Assembly: GCF_031951985.1 (NCBI RefSeq)
Contig: NZ_JAVLVU010000001.1
Coordinates: forward strand, 4,030,001 to 4,094,000
Source: Mucilaginibacter terrae
GTDB lineage: Bacteria > Bacteroidota > Bacteroidia > Sphingobacteriales > Sphingobacteriaceae
Reading direction: 5' to 3'
DNA length: 64,000 nt
The notes under the pieces were generated by a model, which saw only the letters and a list, made by a program, of their open reading frames with translations, was not told the origin of the DNA and did no database searches. The translations under genes and the position numbers were made by a program. Positions within the stretch are counted from its first letter, which is position 1, and each line of letters opens with the position of its first letter. This document shows positions 17,681-27,374 of the stretch, one piece after another.

Positions 17681-18973
17681 ATGGGCCAGTATTATATTAT
17701 AGATTTTGATAGCACTTTTACGCAGGTTGAAGCGCTCGACGAGTTAGCGCGCATTAGCCTTAAAGATCATCCCGGTCGCGAAGAAGTATATCAGCAAATA
17801 GAACACCTTACCAATTTAGCTATGGAAGGCAAGCTCTCGTTTGCCGATAGTTTAGAAGGTCGCATTAAGTTACTTAAGGCTAACCGCAATCACCTCGATT
17901 TGTTGGTGAAGCATCTGCGCAAAAAGGTATCACCGTCGTTTTCGCGTAACAACAAGTTCTTCAAAAATCACCAGGATGAGGTATTGATCGTGTCGGGCGG
18001 ATTTAAAGAATTTATTACGCCCGTAGTAAGCGAGTATCACATTAAAAAGGAAAATATCTACGCTAACGATTTTGAGTTTGATGCCGAAGGCAACATTGTT
18101 GGTTACGACCGTAAAAACCCGCTTTCGCAAGAAGGCGGTAAGGTAAAGCTGTTGAAAGAGCTTAACCTGCCAGGCGATATTTTTGGCATCGGCGATGGCT
18201 ATTCCGATTTCCAGTTAAAGGAATCGGGCCTGATCAAAACTTTCTTTGCTTTTACCGAGAACATCGAACGAAAATCGGTAGTGGAAAAGGCCGACCACGT
18301 AACGCCAAGCCTTGATGAGTTTTTGTACATCAACCGCTTGCCAAGGGCTATATCGTATCCTAAAAACCGCATTAAATGTTTAGTGGTAGGTAATGTGGAA
18401 GAAGAAGCGCTATCGCAAATGCGCAAAGAAGGCTATAATATTCGTCACCAGGAAGAAATTTTGGACGAATACCTGCAACAAGCCGGTGTGTTGTTTTGCG
18501 ATGAAAACCATCAGCCTACGCCCGAGCAACTTCAAAATGCAGGACGCTTAAAGGTAATTGGTTGTTTTGGTAAAATAAACAACCGCAAAGTACTTGATGC
18601 TGCTTGCGAAAACGGTATCATTATTTTTGACGACCCTAAGCACAATCCACGCAGCGCCGATTTTATTCCTAAACGCGTAATTGCCTTTATGAACGAGGGT
18701 AAAACGCACATCAGCTGCAACTTCCCTGATTTGCAGCCGCCACGCATCAATAATGCACACAGGCTCATACACATCCATAAAAACATACCCGGCATTCTGG
18801 CTAAAATAAACGAAGTTTTTGCCCGCCATAACATTAACATTGTAGGCGAGTTTTTGGTAACCAACCCGCAAATTGGCTACGTAATTACCGACGTTGATGC
18901 CGGTTACGATGAGCAGGTATTAAGCGAGTTAAAAAGCATTGAGCATACGATAAAGTTTAGATTACTCTATTAA
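17681..18973 (+). CDS. serB: Phosphoserine phosphatase fused to a SerA remnant and ACT domain
   Basis: 430 residues in three parts. (1) Residues 1-220: HAD phosphoserine phosphatase with the DFDST nucleophile motif (Asp6 and Asp8), SGGF near residue 107, GGKVKLLK and GIGDGYSDFQLKE. (2) Residues 235-350: like phosphoglycerate dehydrogenase SerA, with LKVIGCFGKINNRKVLDAACENG and NPRSADF, jumping straight to the post-Rossmann SCNFPDLQPP. The whole NAD-binding domain (GxGxxG, catalytic Arg/His) is absent. (3) Residues 357-430: an ACT domain ending IKFRLLY, close to the serine-sensing end of E. coli SerA. The last step of serine synthesis is thus joined to a serine-sensor module; feedback inhibition by serine is an inference. 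Gene is monocistronic. Confidence 0.9.
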   Translation: MGQYYIIDFDSTFTQVEALDELARISLKDHPGREEVYQQIEHLTNLAMEGKLSFADSLEGRIKLLKANRNHLDLLVKHLRKKVSPSFSRNNKFFKNHQDEVLIVSGGFKEFITPVVSEYHIKKENIYANDFEFDAEGNIVGYDRKNPLSQEGGKVKLLKELNLPGDIFGIGDGYSDFQLKESGLIKTFFAFTENIERKSVVEKADHVTPSLDEFLYINRLPRAISYPKNRIKCLVVGNVEEEALSQMRKEGYNIRHQEEILDEYLQQAGVLFCDENHQPTPEQLQNAGRLKVIGCFGKINNRKVLDAACENGIIIFDDPKHNPRSADFIPKRVIAFMNEGKTHISCNFPDLQPPRINNAHRLIHIHKNIPGILAKINEVFARHNINIVGEFLVTNPQIGYVITDVDAGYDEQVLSELKSIEHTIKFRLLY

Positions 18974-18975
18974 GA

Positions 18976-19072
18976 GAATCAAGAATATAGAGTCAGGAAT
19001 CAAGAGTGGGATTTGACAGTAAAAAAAGTTGTCTGTACTCTTGATTCTGTATTCTTTACTCTCTTCTCAAAA
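18976..19072. repeat. A-rich 'caagaatcaag' repeat (family F) with inverted arms
   Basis: Contains gagaatcaagaatatagagt on the left and actcttgattctgtattc on the right, forming an imperfect hairpin of about 30-base arms after serB. Similar strings occur at 29053-29095, 35373-35401 and 39960-40000. It may also terminate serB transcription. Confidence 0.55.
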
Positions 19073-19125
19073 ACATATCGTGTTTCGCCTGTTTATAATA
19101 ATAAAACCATTAAGCCTTGAAATAT

Positions 19126-19614
19126 ATGGAAACTAACAGGATTTTGATTGGTGTAGATGAAAGCAAGTACGCCGATCATGCAGCTGCCTACGGATTTAGC
19201 CTGGCGCGTAAGCTGAACGCGGCGGTGGCTATCGTAAATATAATTGAACCGGTTATTGCCCCGGTATCACCCATGACCGATACCACTTTTGGACTTACTT
19301 TTGAGGGTACGGCCGATGTTACGGCTTTGGATATGGTTTCGGCCCAAAATCAATCTGCCGATAGTTTGCTTCACCGCATAACCCAAAAATACGGCGAAGG
19401 GTTAGAGGTAACCCAATACACCGACCATGGTGCCGCAGCCGATGCTATAATTGGTTGTGCCGCCCAGTTTAACGCAAGCATGATCATTGTAGGTACCCAT
19501 CACCGCAGTGGTTTCGACCGTTTACTGATGGGCAGTGTGGCCGAGGAGGTTGTACGCAACTCTGAAATACCGGTACTGGTAGTGCCACTTAAAGACGATA
19601 AAAACGAAGAGTAA
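19126..19614 (+). CDS. Universal stress protein, UspA family
   Basis: 162 residues, one Usp domain (Rossmann-like alpha/beta). It has RILIGVDESKYADHAAAYG at the start and the nucleotide-binding segment VGTHHRSGFDRLLMGSVAEEV near residues 125-145. This varies the G-x2-G-x9-G(S/T) ATP motif, since the second glycine is His. It ends SEIPVLVVPL. ATG 19126 (METNRILIG) is preferred over a TTG three codons upstream. Such proteins help cells survive starvation or stress. It is a single gene, closed by a hairpin terminator shared with the convergent ilvE. Confidence 0.9.
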   Translation: METNRILIGVDESKYADHAAAYGFSLARKLNAAVAIVNIIEPVIAPVSPMTDTTFGLTFEGTADVTALDMVSAQNQSADSLLHRITQKYGEGLEVTQYTDHGAAADAIIGCAAQFNASMIIVGTHHRSGFDRLLMGSVAEEVVRNSEIPVLVVPLKDDKNEE

Positions 19615-19624
19615 TCTTATCGCA

Positions 19625-19673
19625 TAAAAAAGAAAACCGCTTTACATTTTTGCAAAGCGGTTTTTCTTTTTTT
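19625..19673. terminator. Bidirectional terminator between usp and ilvE
   Basis: gaaaaccgcttt (19632-19643) pairs with aaagcggttttc-like sequence (19654-19666). A-rich on the left and T-rich on the right, suiting both converging genes. Confidence 0.75.
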
Positions 19674-19693
19674 GGATGAATTTGAATATTTAT

Positions 19694-19722
19694 TACTCCC
19701 CCTTCAGGAGGGGCAGGGGGAC
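19694..19722. repeat. Family C repeat, short copy
   Basis: cccccttcaggaggggcagg type sequence ending at the ilvE stop codon. Resembles the CT/AG-rich stretches near 3681 and 52572. Confidence 0.5.
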
Positions 19723-20790
19723 TTAGATCATATAGTTCCAACCATGCGTATCAGCCGCACGTCCGTAACGTATATCGTTAAGTGAGCTTAACAGTCTGGT
19801 CGAAAATTCGCGCGTTGATGGATCACTCAATTTAAACTCTTCACCTTCATGGTTAATAGCTCCGATAGGAGCAATGGTAGCAGCGGTACCGGCACCAAAG
19901 GCATCGGTAAGTTTTCCGCTACGGGCAGCCTCAACAATTTCGCTGATTGGCACACGTCGCTCCTCAACGGTAATGCCCCAATCTTTAGCCAGGTTAATTA
20001 CCGTGTCGCGGGTTACGCCATCCAAAATGGTATCGCGGGTTGATGGCGTGATCAATTTACCATCGATCATAAACATTACATTGGCTGCGCCTAATTCTTC
20101 GGCATATTGATGCTCTTTCGAGTCGGTCCAAATCATTTGGTCAAAGCCTTCTTCAACCGCTTTGCGGCTTGGCAGCATAGAGCCGGCGTAGTTACCGGCA
20201 GCTTTGGCAAAACCAAAACCACCTTCGGCAGCGCGGGTATATGTGGTTTCAAACTTAACACGCAGCGGCTTGGTAAAATATGGGCCAACAGGGCAGGTTA
20301 ATACGATGAATTTATAAGTGCTTGATGGTACCACGCCCAAATATGGGTCGGTAGCAAACATAAACGGGCGGATGTATAACGAATAACCATCTGCAGCAGG
20401 TACCCAGTCACGCTCCACATCAACCAGGGCGGCAATGCTTTGCACAAATAGGTCTTCGGGTATTTGAGCTGCACATAAGCGCTCGGCCGATTTGTTAAAA
20501 CGTGCCGCATTTTTATCCGGACGGAAAACCGACACGTTACCATCAGCATGGCGGTAGGCTTTTAAACCCTCAAAAAAGGCTTGCCCGTAATGTAGCGATG
20601 AAATAGCTGGGCTAAGGGCAATAGGGCCGTAAGGTAAAATTTCAAAGTTTTTCCACTCGCCGTCGGCATAATCGGCCACCAGCATATGGTCGGTAAAAGT
20701 GTGTCCAAAGGTCAACTGGCTAAAATCGGTTTGAGCCAGGCGCGATTGGGTGGTTTTTGTTATCTTGATGTCAAGCGTTTCAGTAGTCAT
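19723..20790 (-). CDS. ilvE: Branched-chain amino acid aminotransferase
   Basis: A 355-residue class IV PLP aminotransferase interconverting Leu, Ile and Val with their keto acids; cytoplasmic. Length and motifs fit the BCAT type II group (like eukaryotic BCATs): ALSPAISSLHYGQAFFEGLKAYR, the RPFMFATDPYLGV segment, and the PLP-lysine region FGFAKAAGNYAGSMLP near residue 205. DQMIWTDS, ELGAANVMF and the C-terminal GTAATIAPIG phosphate-binding loop follow. Not linked to other ilv genes here. Its 3' end has the shared terminator with usp. Confidence 0.95.
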   Translation of the reverse strand: MTTETLDIKITKTTQSRLAQTDFSQLTFGHTFTDHMLVADYADGEWKNFEILPYGPIALSPAISSLHYGQAFFEGLKAYRHADGNVSVFRPDKNAARFNKSAERLCAAQIPEDLFVQSIAALVDVERDWVPAADGYSLYIRPFMFATDPYLGVVPSSTYKFIVLTCPVGPYFTKPLRVKFETTYTRAAEGGFGFAKAAGNYAGSMLPSRKAVEEGFDQMIWTDSKEHQYAEELGAANVMFMIDGKLITPSTRDTILDGVTRDTVINLAKDWGITVEERRVPISEIVEAARSGKLTDAFGAGTAATIAPIGAINHEGEEFKLSDPSTREFSTRLLSSLNDIRYGRAADTHGWNYMI

Positions 20791-20954
20791 GGCCTGATGA
20801 AATAAAAATGTAAGGCTGGCAATTTAAGGTTTTTTGACCTAAATGGCTAATAATAGGCGAATTAAAACTGATTTGTGTCAGGATTTACATAGTTGCCTTG
20901 TATAAATGCCAAATTGTAGTATTAATTACAAGTTTGTAAAAAGTGGTTAAAAGC

Positions 20955-20984
20955 TTGTATTTGAGTGCAGGAACATTAGATTTG
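20955..20984 (+). promoter_or_regulatory. Promoter of the TlpA-like gene
   Basis: TTG (20955-20957), 19 bases, TAGATTTG (20977-20984): an exact consensus match. The leader to ATG 21029 is about 40 bases. Confidence 0.78.
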
Positions 20985-21028
20985 TAATACATAAATCCTT
21001 ACTCATTTATTATAGAAACAATTAAATC

Positions 21029-22177
21029 ATGAAGAAAATATTATTAACCGCACTTGCTTTACTACCTGTTGCAGCAATGGCGCAAAGCGGTACTTTTACC
21101 GTTAAAGGAAAAATAGGCAACGTTAACGCACCGGCCAAAGCCTACATTCAATACCGTAAAGATGGTAAAACCATCATGGATTCGGCTGTGGTAAAAAATG
21201 GTGAGTTTGAGTTTAAGGGTGATGTGGCTGCGCCAAGCCAAGGCTATGTTCTTTTAAATAAAAAGGGCGATGCCATGAACAAAACCCGCGATTACCAGCA
21301 GATTTATTTTGAAACAGGTACCATTAATATTAACAATACTGCCGACTCGTTAGGTACGGCCACCGTAAGCGGTACGCCAACCAACGTTGAAAATCAGGCT
21401 TATAAAATCATGAACAAGCCGGTTAGCGATGCTTACGCTGCTATGAGCGCTAAAATGAAAGCTGCTACTCCGGCTCAGCGCGAATCGGCTGAGTTTAAAA
21501 AGGAGATGGAAGAAATTGAGAAAAAAGCCGATGAGCAGGGCGATGTTATTAACAAAAAGTTTGTTAAGCAATACCCTAAATCATTAATTAGCTTAAACCT
21601 CATCAGCAGCCTGGCTTACGGTATGGATTATGCCGAAATTGCACCATTATTTGAATCTTTGGCTCCAGCTGTAAAAGACAGCGAAGCGGGTAAAAGAATG
21701 GCCGACCAGTTAGCTAAAATGAAGGTTGTAGCCATTGGCGCCGTTGCTCCTGATTTTGCCATGGCCGATACAGCAGGCAATATGGTTAAGCTATCATCAT
21801 TACGTGGTAAATATGTATTGGTTGATCTTTGGGCATCATGGTGTGGCCCTTGCCGCCAGGAAAACCCTAACGTGGTACGTACCTTTAATAAATACAAAGA
21901 CCGTAACTTTACCGTTTTAGGCGTATCGTTAGATCGCCCTGATGCTAAAGATAAATGGCTTGCCGCCATCAAAAAAGACGGCCTGACCTGGACCCACGTA
22001 TCTGATCTTAAATTCTGGGACAACGAGGTTGCAAAAGCATGGGGCGTACGTGCTATCCCTCAAAACTTTTTGTTAGACCCTAACGGCAAAGTAATCGCCA
22101 AAAACCTTCGCGGCGATGCGCTGGATGCTAAGTTAGGTTCTATATTAGCTAAGGCTGAGAAAGTAAAAGCTGAGTAA
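21029..22177 (+). CDS. TlpA-like thiol-disulfide oxidoreductase with DUF4369 domain
   Basis: 382 residues, exported: signal peptide MKKILLTALALLPVAAMAQ. Residues 22-115 form a DUF4369 beta domain (TFTVKGKIGNVNAPAKAYI). A helical linker follows (120-230, rich in Ala, Lys and Glu), then a thioredoxin/AhpC-TSA domain (about 235-375) with the redox motif WASWCGPCRQENP and a cis-Pro in RAIPQNFLLD. Family members reduce periplasmic disulfides, for instance in cytochrome c maturation or extracytoplasmic repair. It has a strong consensus promoter and a 20-bp terminator, so it is a single-gene unit. Confidence 0.92.
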   Translation: MKKILLTALALLPVAAMAQSGTFTVKGKIGNVNAPAKAYIQYRKDGKTIMDSAVVKNGEFEFKGDVAAPSQGYVLLNKKGDAMNKTRDYQQIYFETGTININNTADSLGTATVSGTPTNVENQAYKIMNKPVSDAYAAMSAKMKAATPAQRESAEFKKEMEEIEKKADEQGDVINKKFVKQYPKSLISLNLISSLAYGMDYAEIAPLFESLAPAVKDSEAGKRMADQLAKMKVVAIGAVAPDFAMADTAGNMVKLSSLRGKYVLVDLWASWCGPCRQENPNVVRTFNKYKDRNFTVLGVSLDRPDAKDKWLAAIKKDGLTWTHVSDLKFWDNEVAKAWGVRAIPQNFLLDPNGKVIAKNLRGDALDAKLGSILAKAEKVKAE

Positions 22178-22189
22178 TCAATATTTAAC

Positions 22190-22234
22190 ATACAACGAGA
22201 AAAGGCCACAATTAGTGGCCTTTTCTCGTTGTAT
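22190..22234. terminator. Long perfect terminator hairpin between TlpA-like gene and purD
   Basis: A 20-bp perfect stem (22190-22209 with 22215-22234; arm ends ggccac/gtggcc) around the loop aatta, 12 bases after the TlpA-like stop. Confidence 0.8.
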
Positions 22235-22263
22235 GTCTTTTGTATGTATGTCCCGTTTCATAC

Positions 22264-22358
22264 TCCTGTCATTTCGAGTGATAACGAGAAATCTTGTTCG
22301 AGCGTATAAGTTTTGCAATTTGAACAGGATTTCTCTCTCCGTTTAGAAATGACAGGGA
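22264..22358. repeat. Family B palindromic element, copy 1
   Basis: Starts ctgtcatttcgagtgataac, has a variable centre, and ends with gatttctct and gaaatgacagg. The arms are imperfectly complementary. Related copies at 29115-29203 and 39857-39952, and a right-half fragment near 51308-51334. Confidence 0.75.
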
Positions 22359-22378
22359 AGGGTAAAGATTGATGTCAC

Positions 22379-23653
22379 CTATATCAAATCAAACCCAATA
22401 TCTTTCCTAAAGTATTTGCCATCATAGTAAATGCGGCTGGCGTCTAAGGTAGCTTGTTGCAGGGCGGTAAACATATCATCCTGTAACGAGGTTATGGCAA
22501 TTACGCGGCCGCCGGTGGTAATCACGTCATCGCCTTGCATGCCTGTACCTGCGTGAAAGGCAATAGAGCCGCGAACATTTTCCAGGCCGCTCATTACTTT
22601 GTTTTTAAGATACTCGCCGGGGTAGCCACCTGCCACACACATAACGGTAGCCGCCACTTTGGGCGATATGGTGAATTGTTTTTCGATCAGGTTTCCTTCG
22701 GCAACGCCTAACAACAAGTCAACCATGTCCGACTCAATGCGTGGTAGCACACTTTCGGTTTCCGGGTCGCCCATGCGGCAGTTGTATTCAATTGTGTATG
22801 GCTCACCCTCACAGTTCATCAGGCCAATAAAAATAAAGCCTTTGTAAGGAATGCCTTCTGCTTTTAAGCCTTCAACGGTAGGTATAACAATGCGTTGCTC
22901 AACCTTGGTTAAAAACTCTTCATCAGCAAACGGAACTGGCGATACCGAACCCATGCCGCCGGTGTTCAACCCGGTGTCGCCCTCGCCAATACGTTTATAG
23001 TCTTTGGCCGAAGGTAATATTTTATAGCTGTTGCCATCGGTTAATACAAAAACCGAAAGCTCAATGCCTTGTAAAAACTGTTCAATAACTACTTTCGAGC
23101 TGGCATCGCCAAATTTGGCCTCGTTCAGCATCTCAATAAGTTCCTGCTGTGCTTCCTGCAGGCTGGTGCAAATTAAAACACCTTTACCGGCAGCCAAACC
23201 ATCAGCCTTTAAAACTATGGGTAAGCCTTGTGTGGCCAGGTATTCCAAACCATCCTGCAATGTATCGCGTGTAAACGTGCGCGATGCTGCGGTTGGAATA
23301 TTATGGCGCTGCATAAACTGTTTCGAAAAATCCTTACTGCCCTCTAATTGTGCGCCTTCTTGTTGCGGACCAATTACGGGTACGTTTTTCAACTGTTCAT
23401 CAGCCAAAAAGAAATCATGAATACCTTTTACCAACGGCTCTTCGGGGCCAACCAAAACCATGTTAATGCCTTTTTCGAGCACAAGGGTTTTGATGCCTTC
23501 AAAGTCGGTAACCTTTAGGTTTACGTTAGTGCCGTACTGGCCGGTGCCGGCATTACCCGGAGCTATGTAAAGCTGCTCGCACAGCGCACTTTGTGATAAT
23601 TTCCAGGCAAAAGCGCTCTCGCGGCCGCCCGAACCAATGATCAGGATATTCAT
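22379..23653 (-). CDS. purD: Phosphoribosylamine--glycine ligase
   Basis: 424 residues; catalyses the second step of purine synthesis, joining glycine to phosphoribosylamine with ATP. It starts MNILIIGSGGRESAFAWKL (the GARS N-domain loop). The ATP-grasp domain follows (LPIVLKADGLAAGKGV near residue 150), then GGMGSVSPVPF, the metal-binding EYNCRMGDPETE near residue 290 and the C-domain (VMCVAGGYPGEY). Full length for the family. A -7 element ends 5 bases before the ATG, suggesting a leaderless mRNA. Not clustered with other pur genes. Confidence 0.96.
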   Translation of the reverse strand: MNILIIGSGGRESAFAWKLSQSALCEQLYIAPGNAGTGQYGTNVNLKVTDFEGIKTLVLEKGINMVLVGPEEPLVKGIHDFFLADEQLKNVPVIGPQQEGAQLEGSKDFSKQFMQRHNIPTAASRTFTRDTLQDGLEYLATQGLPIVLKADGLAAGKGVLICTSLQEAQQELIEMLNEAKFGDASSKVVIEQFLQGIELSVFVLTDGNSYKILPSAKDYKRIGEGDTGLNTGGMGSVSPVPFADEEFLTKVEQRIVIPTVEGLKAEGIPYKGFIFIGLMNCEGEPYTIEYNCRMGDPETESVLPRIESDMVDLLLGVAEGNLIEKQFTISPKVAATVMCVAGGYPGEYLKNKVMSGLENVRGSIAFHAGTGMQGDDVITTGGRVIAITSLQDDMFTALQQATLDASRIYYDGKYFRKDIGFDLI

Positions 23654-23658
23654 GCGGG

Positions 23659-23666
23659 CAAAGATA
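23659..23666 (-). promoter_or_regulatory. -7 element abutting the purD start codon
   Basis: The minus strand reads TATCTTTG-CCCGC-ATG: five bases between element and start codon, as at murF and prfB. Confidence 0.5.
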
Positions 23667-23948
23667 TGCTTTATGTTGTGAGTTGCGGGTTGTGAGCGGT
23701 GAGATTTTAAAGTTTAGCTGTCAAAAAGCCACCTGTTCGGAAGATGTGTCATGGAAATATCATCAAAGTTCGATTTATCCTGCTCAATCATTTCCGATAG
23801 TACTATCATGATTGAAGGTGCTTAGTTTAACTATCCTGTTGCAAACTATGAACTAAAATTTATAAAGCGTAACTTCGCGCCTGTCATAATGCCACTATTG
23901 GGCGCGTTGGCTTAATTGTTGGGATAGGGGACGTATTATATCAAAATT

Positions 23949-26900
23949 ATGTTAGGATTTATTAGTAAGCTTTTTGGAAGTAAATCAGAGCGCGATGTGA
24001 AAAGCATCCAACCGCTGGTTGTGAGAAAATAAAAAGCGAATTTGCCAAGCTCGAGAACCTGAGCAACGATGAGTTGCGGGGTAAAACCATATACTTTAAA
24101 GAGAAGATAGCCGAAGGCTTAGCCTCAATTGATGAGCAGATACAAGCTATTAAGGCTGATATTGATGCTAATCCTGATATGGATGTAAACGCCAAAGTGG
24201 AGTTATACACCAATATAGATAAGTTAGAAAAAGACCGCAACAAGGAACTTGAAGTTATCTTGTTGAATATACTGCCCGAGGCATTTGCCGTGGTTAAAGA
24301 AACTGCACGCCGCTGGGCTGGTAACCCGCATATTGAGGTTACCGCAACCGAATTTGACCGCCAGTTGGCTGCCCGCAAAGGCAACGTGGTAATACAGGGT
24401 GATAAAGCCTTGCACGCCAGCAGATGGATAGCCGCCGGTAACGAGGTTAAATGGAACATGGTACATTATGATGTACAGTTGATAGGTGGTAGCGTATTGC
24501 ACAGCGGTAAAATTGCCGAGATGGCTACCGGTGAGGGTAAAACCTTGGTGGCTACCTTACCTGCTTACCTTAATGCGCTTGCCGGACAAGGCGTACACAT
24601 TGTAACCGTGAACGATTACCTTGCCCGTCGTGACTCGGAATGGATGGGTCCGCTGTATGAGTTCCACGGTTTATCGGTTGATTGTATCGACAAGCATGAG
24701 CCTAACTCTGAAGCCCGCCGTAACGCTTACCTTGCCGATATTACCTTTGGTACCAATAACGAGTTTGGTTTTGACTACCTGCGCGATAACATGACCCGTA
24801 CGCCCGAAGAGCTGGTGCAACGCAAATTGCACTTTGCCATGGTGGATGAGGTTGACTCGGTGTTGGTGGATGATGCCCGTACCCCGTTAATTATTTCAGG
24901 CCCTATTCCTCGCGGCGATGAGCACGAGTTTTATATGCTTAAACCACGCATTGAGCGTTTGGTTAATGCACAAAAAGATTACGTAAACAAAGCTTTAAAC
25001 GAGGCTAAAAAACAAATAAACGACGGCAAAACTGGTACCGATGAAGGCGGCATGGCCTTAATTAGAGCGCACCGTGGTTTACCTAAGAGTAAGGCTTTAA
25101 TTAAGTTTTTGAGCGAAGGTGGTAACCGTACCGTATTGCAAAAAACTGAGAACTATTATATGCAAGATCAGGGCAAAGAAATGCCTAAGGTGGATGCAGA
25201 ACTGTTCTTTGTTATCGACGAGAAAAACAACTCGGTTGAACTGACCGAAAAAGGTATTGAATTGATCACGGCATCGGGCGAAGATCCTAAATTCTTCGTG
25301 ATGCCTGATGTAGGTACTGAGATAGCTAAAATTGAAAAATCGGATTTGAGCGCCGAAGATAAAGTTGCGCACAAAGACGAGCTGATGCGCGATTTTTCTA
25401 TCAAATCTGAGCGTATTCACTCTATAAACCAATTGCTTAAAGCCTACACTTTATTCGAAAAAGATACCGAATACATTGTTGACGAAGGCAAGGTTAAAAT
25501 TGTAGATGAGCAAACCGGCCGTATTTTAGATGGCCGCCGTTACTCTGATGGTTTACACCAGGCAATTGAGGCTAAAGAGAACGTTAAGGTGGAGGATGCT
25601 ACCCAAACCTTTGCTACCATTACGCTGCAAAACTACTTCCGTATGTACCACAAACTTTGCGGTATGACGGGTACTGCCGTAACCGAAGCTGGTGAGTTGT
25701 GGGAAATTTATAAGTTAGATGTGGTTGAGATACCTACCAACGTTATTGCCAAACGCGATGATCGCCAGGATTTGGTATACCGCACCATGCGCGAAAAATA
25801 CAATGCCGTTGCCGAAGAAATTGTTACGCTAACCACAGCCGGAAGACCGGTACTGGTGGGTACAACCTCGGTAGAAATTTCGGAATTACTGAGCCGTATG
25901 CTTAAACTGCGCGGCATCAAGCATAACGTACTCAACGCCAAAATGCACCAAAAGGAGGCCGATATTGTGGCCGAAGCTGGTAAGGCAGGTACAGTTACCA
26001 TTGCTACCAATATGGCTGGTCGTGGTACGGATATTAAGTTAGGCCCTGGCGTTAAAGAAGCCGGAGGTTTAGCCATTGTGGGTACCGAGCGCCATGAGTC
26101 GCGCCGTGTCGATCGCCAGTTGCGCGGTCGTGCCGGTCGTCAGGGCGATCCGGGTTCGTCACAGTTCTTTGTATCGTTAGAGGATAACCTGATGCGTTTA
26201 TTCGGATCGGAGCGTATCTCTAACCTCATGGTGCGTATGGGTATCGAAGAGGGCGAGGTTATTCAGCACTCAATGATCTCTAAATCTATCGAGCGTGCGC
26301 AAAAGAAAGTAGAAGAAAACAACTTTGGTATACGTAAACGCCTGTTGGAGTATGACGACGTAATGAACTCGCAGCGTACCGTTATTTACACCAAACGTAA
26401 AAATGCCTTGTTTGGCGAACGTTTGGATGTGGATATTAACAACACCATTTATGATGTGGTTGAAGATGTGGTAAGCGAATACAAAGAATCGAACAATTAC
26501 GAAGGCTTCCAGCTGGAAATGATCCGCTTGTTTTCGGTTGACCCTGAGGTTACACCTGAAGAATTTGCCGGTGGCAATGCCAATAAAATTACAGAAGCAG
26601 TTTTTGCAACTGTAACCGCATTCTATCACCGTAAAATGGAAAGCATTGCCGAGCAGGCTAACCCTGTATTGCAAGATGTTTACCGCACCCGTGGCGAATA
26701 CATTGAGAATGTAATGGTTCCGTTTACTGATGGTGTTCATGGCATACAGGTGGCTGTTCCGTTGAAAAAGGCAATTGACAATAATGGTTTAGAGGTGTTT
26801 AAATCGTTTGAGAAAAACGTGAACCTTTATCTTATTGATGATGCCTGGAAAGAGCACCTGCGCGAAATGGACGAGTTAAAGCAATCGGTACAAAATGCTG

Positions 26901-27247
26901 TTTACGAGCAAAAAGATCCGTTGCTGGTTTACAAATTCGAAGCTTTCGAATTGTTCCGCCAGATGCTGGCCAACGTGAACAAAGAGTTGGTTAGCTTCCT
27001 GTTCAGAGGCGGTATTCCAATTCAACAGGCTCCCGAAGAAGTACACGAGGCTCAGCCTCTTCCACGTACCGATATGCGCCAAATGCGCATGAGCAAGCCG
27101 GAATTAGTGCACGAAACCAACGGCGTGCCTGATGAGGAACTTGTTCAGGAAAAACAGCAACCGGCACGTGCCGAGCAAAAAATAGGCAGAAATGACGCTT
27201 GTCCGTGCGGCAGTGGTAAAAAGTTTAAAAACTGTCACGGCGCATAA
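23949..27247 (+). pseudogene. secA: SecA preprotein translocase ATPase, frameshift near the N-terminus
   Basis: The motor of Sec export. From ATG 23949 the frame reads MLGFISKLFGSKSERDVKSI, as expected for Bacteroidota SecA, then stops at TAA 24030. A two-base gain (gttgtgag where gttgag is expected, 24018-24024) throws it out of frame. Removing it gives VEKIKSEFAKLENLSNDELRG, continuous with the long downstream frame to 27247, for about 1098 residues. That frame has Walker A MATGEGKTLVATL, VDEVDSVLVDDARTPL, the helicase motif IATNMAGRGTDI, and the zinc-binding tail CPCGSGKKFKNCHG. It also has long inserts near residues 40-120 and 340-460. As secA is normally essential, a sequence error is likely; otherwise an internal start would be needed. 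Confidence 0.85.
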
Positions 27248-27280
27248 TTAGAGCTGAATAACAGCAATATAAAATAGTAC

Positions 27281-27313
27281 GTCATTGCGAGGTACGAAGC
27301 AATCTCTGCATAG
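27281..27313. repeat. Family A half element
   Basis: Only the left arm (gtcattgcgaggtacgaagc then aatctctgcatag) is present, between secA and the SPOR gene. The opposite arm is absent. Confidence 0.7.
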
Positions 27314-27374
27314 GACAGTAACCACCAGAGAGATATTCGTATTTTGCAATGGCGTTTTTCATTATAACAGGTAC

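Noticed and set aside
20791..21028. Riboswitch before the TlpA-like gene
   Set aside because: The leader after the mapped consensus promoter is only about 40 bases, too short for an aptamer plus expression platform.
26270..26740. Long open frame of 156 codons antisense to secA
   Set aside because: It lies wholly inside the conserved SecA coding region, has no family pattern and mirrors codon usage of the sense gene.
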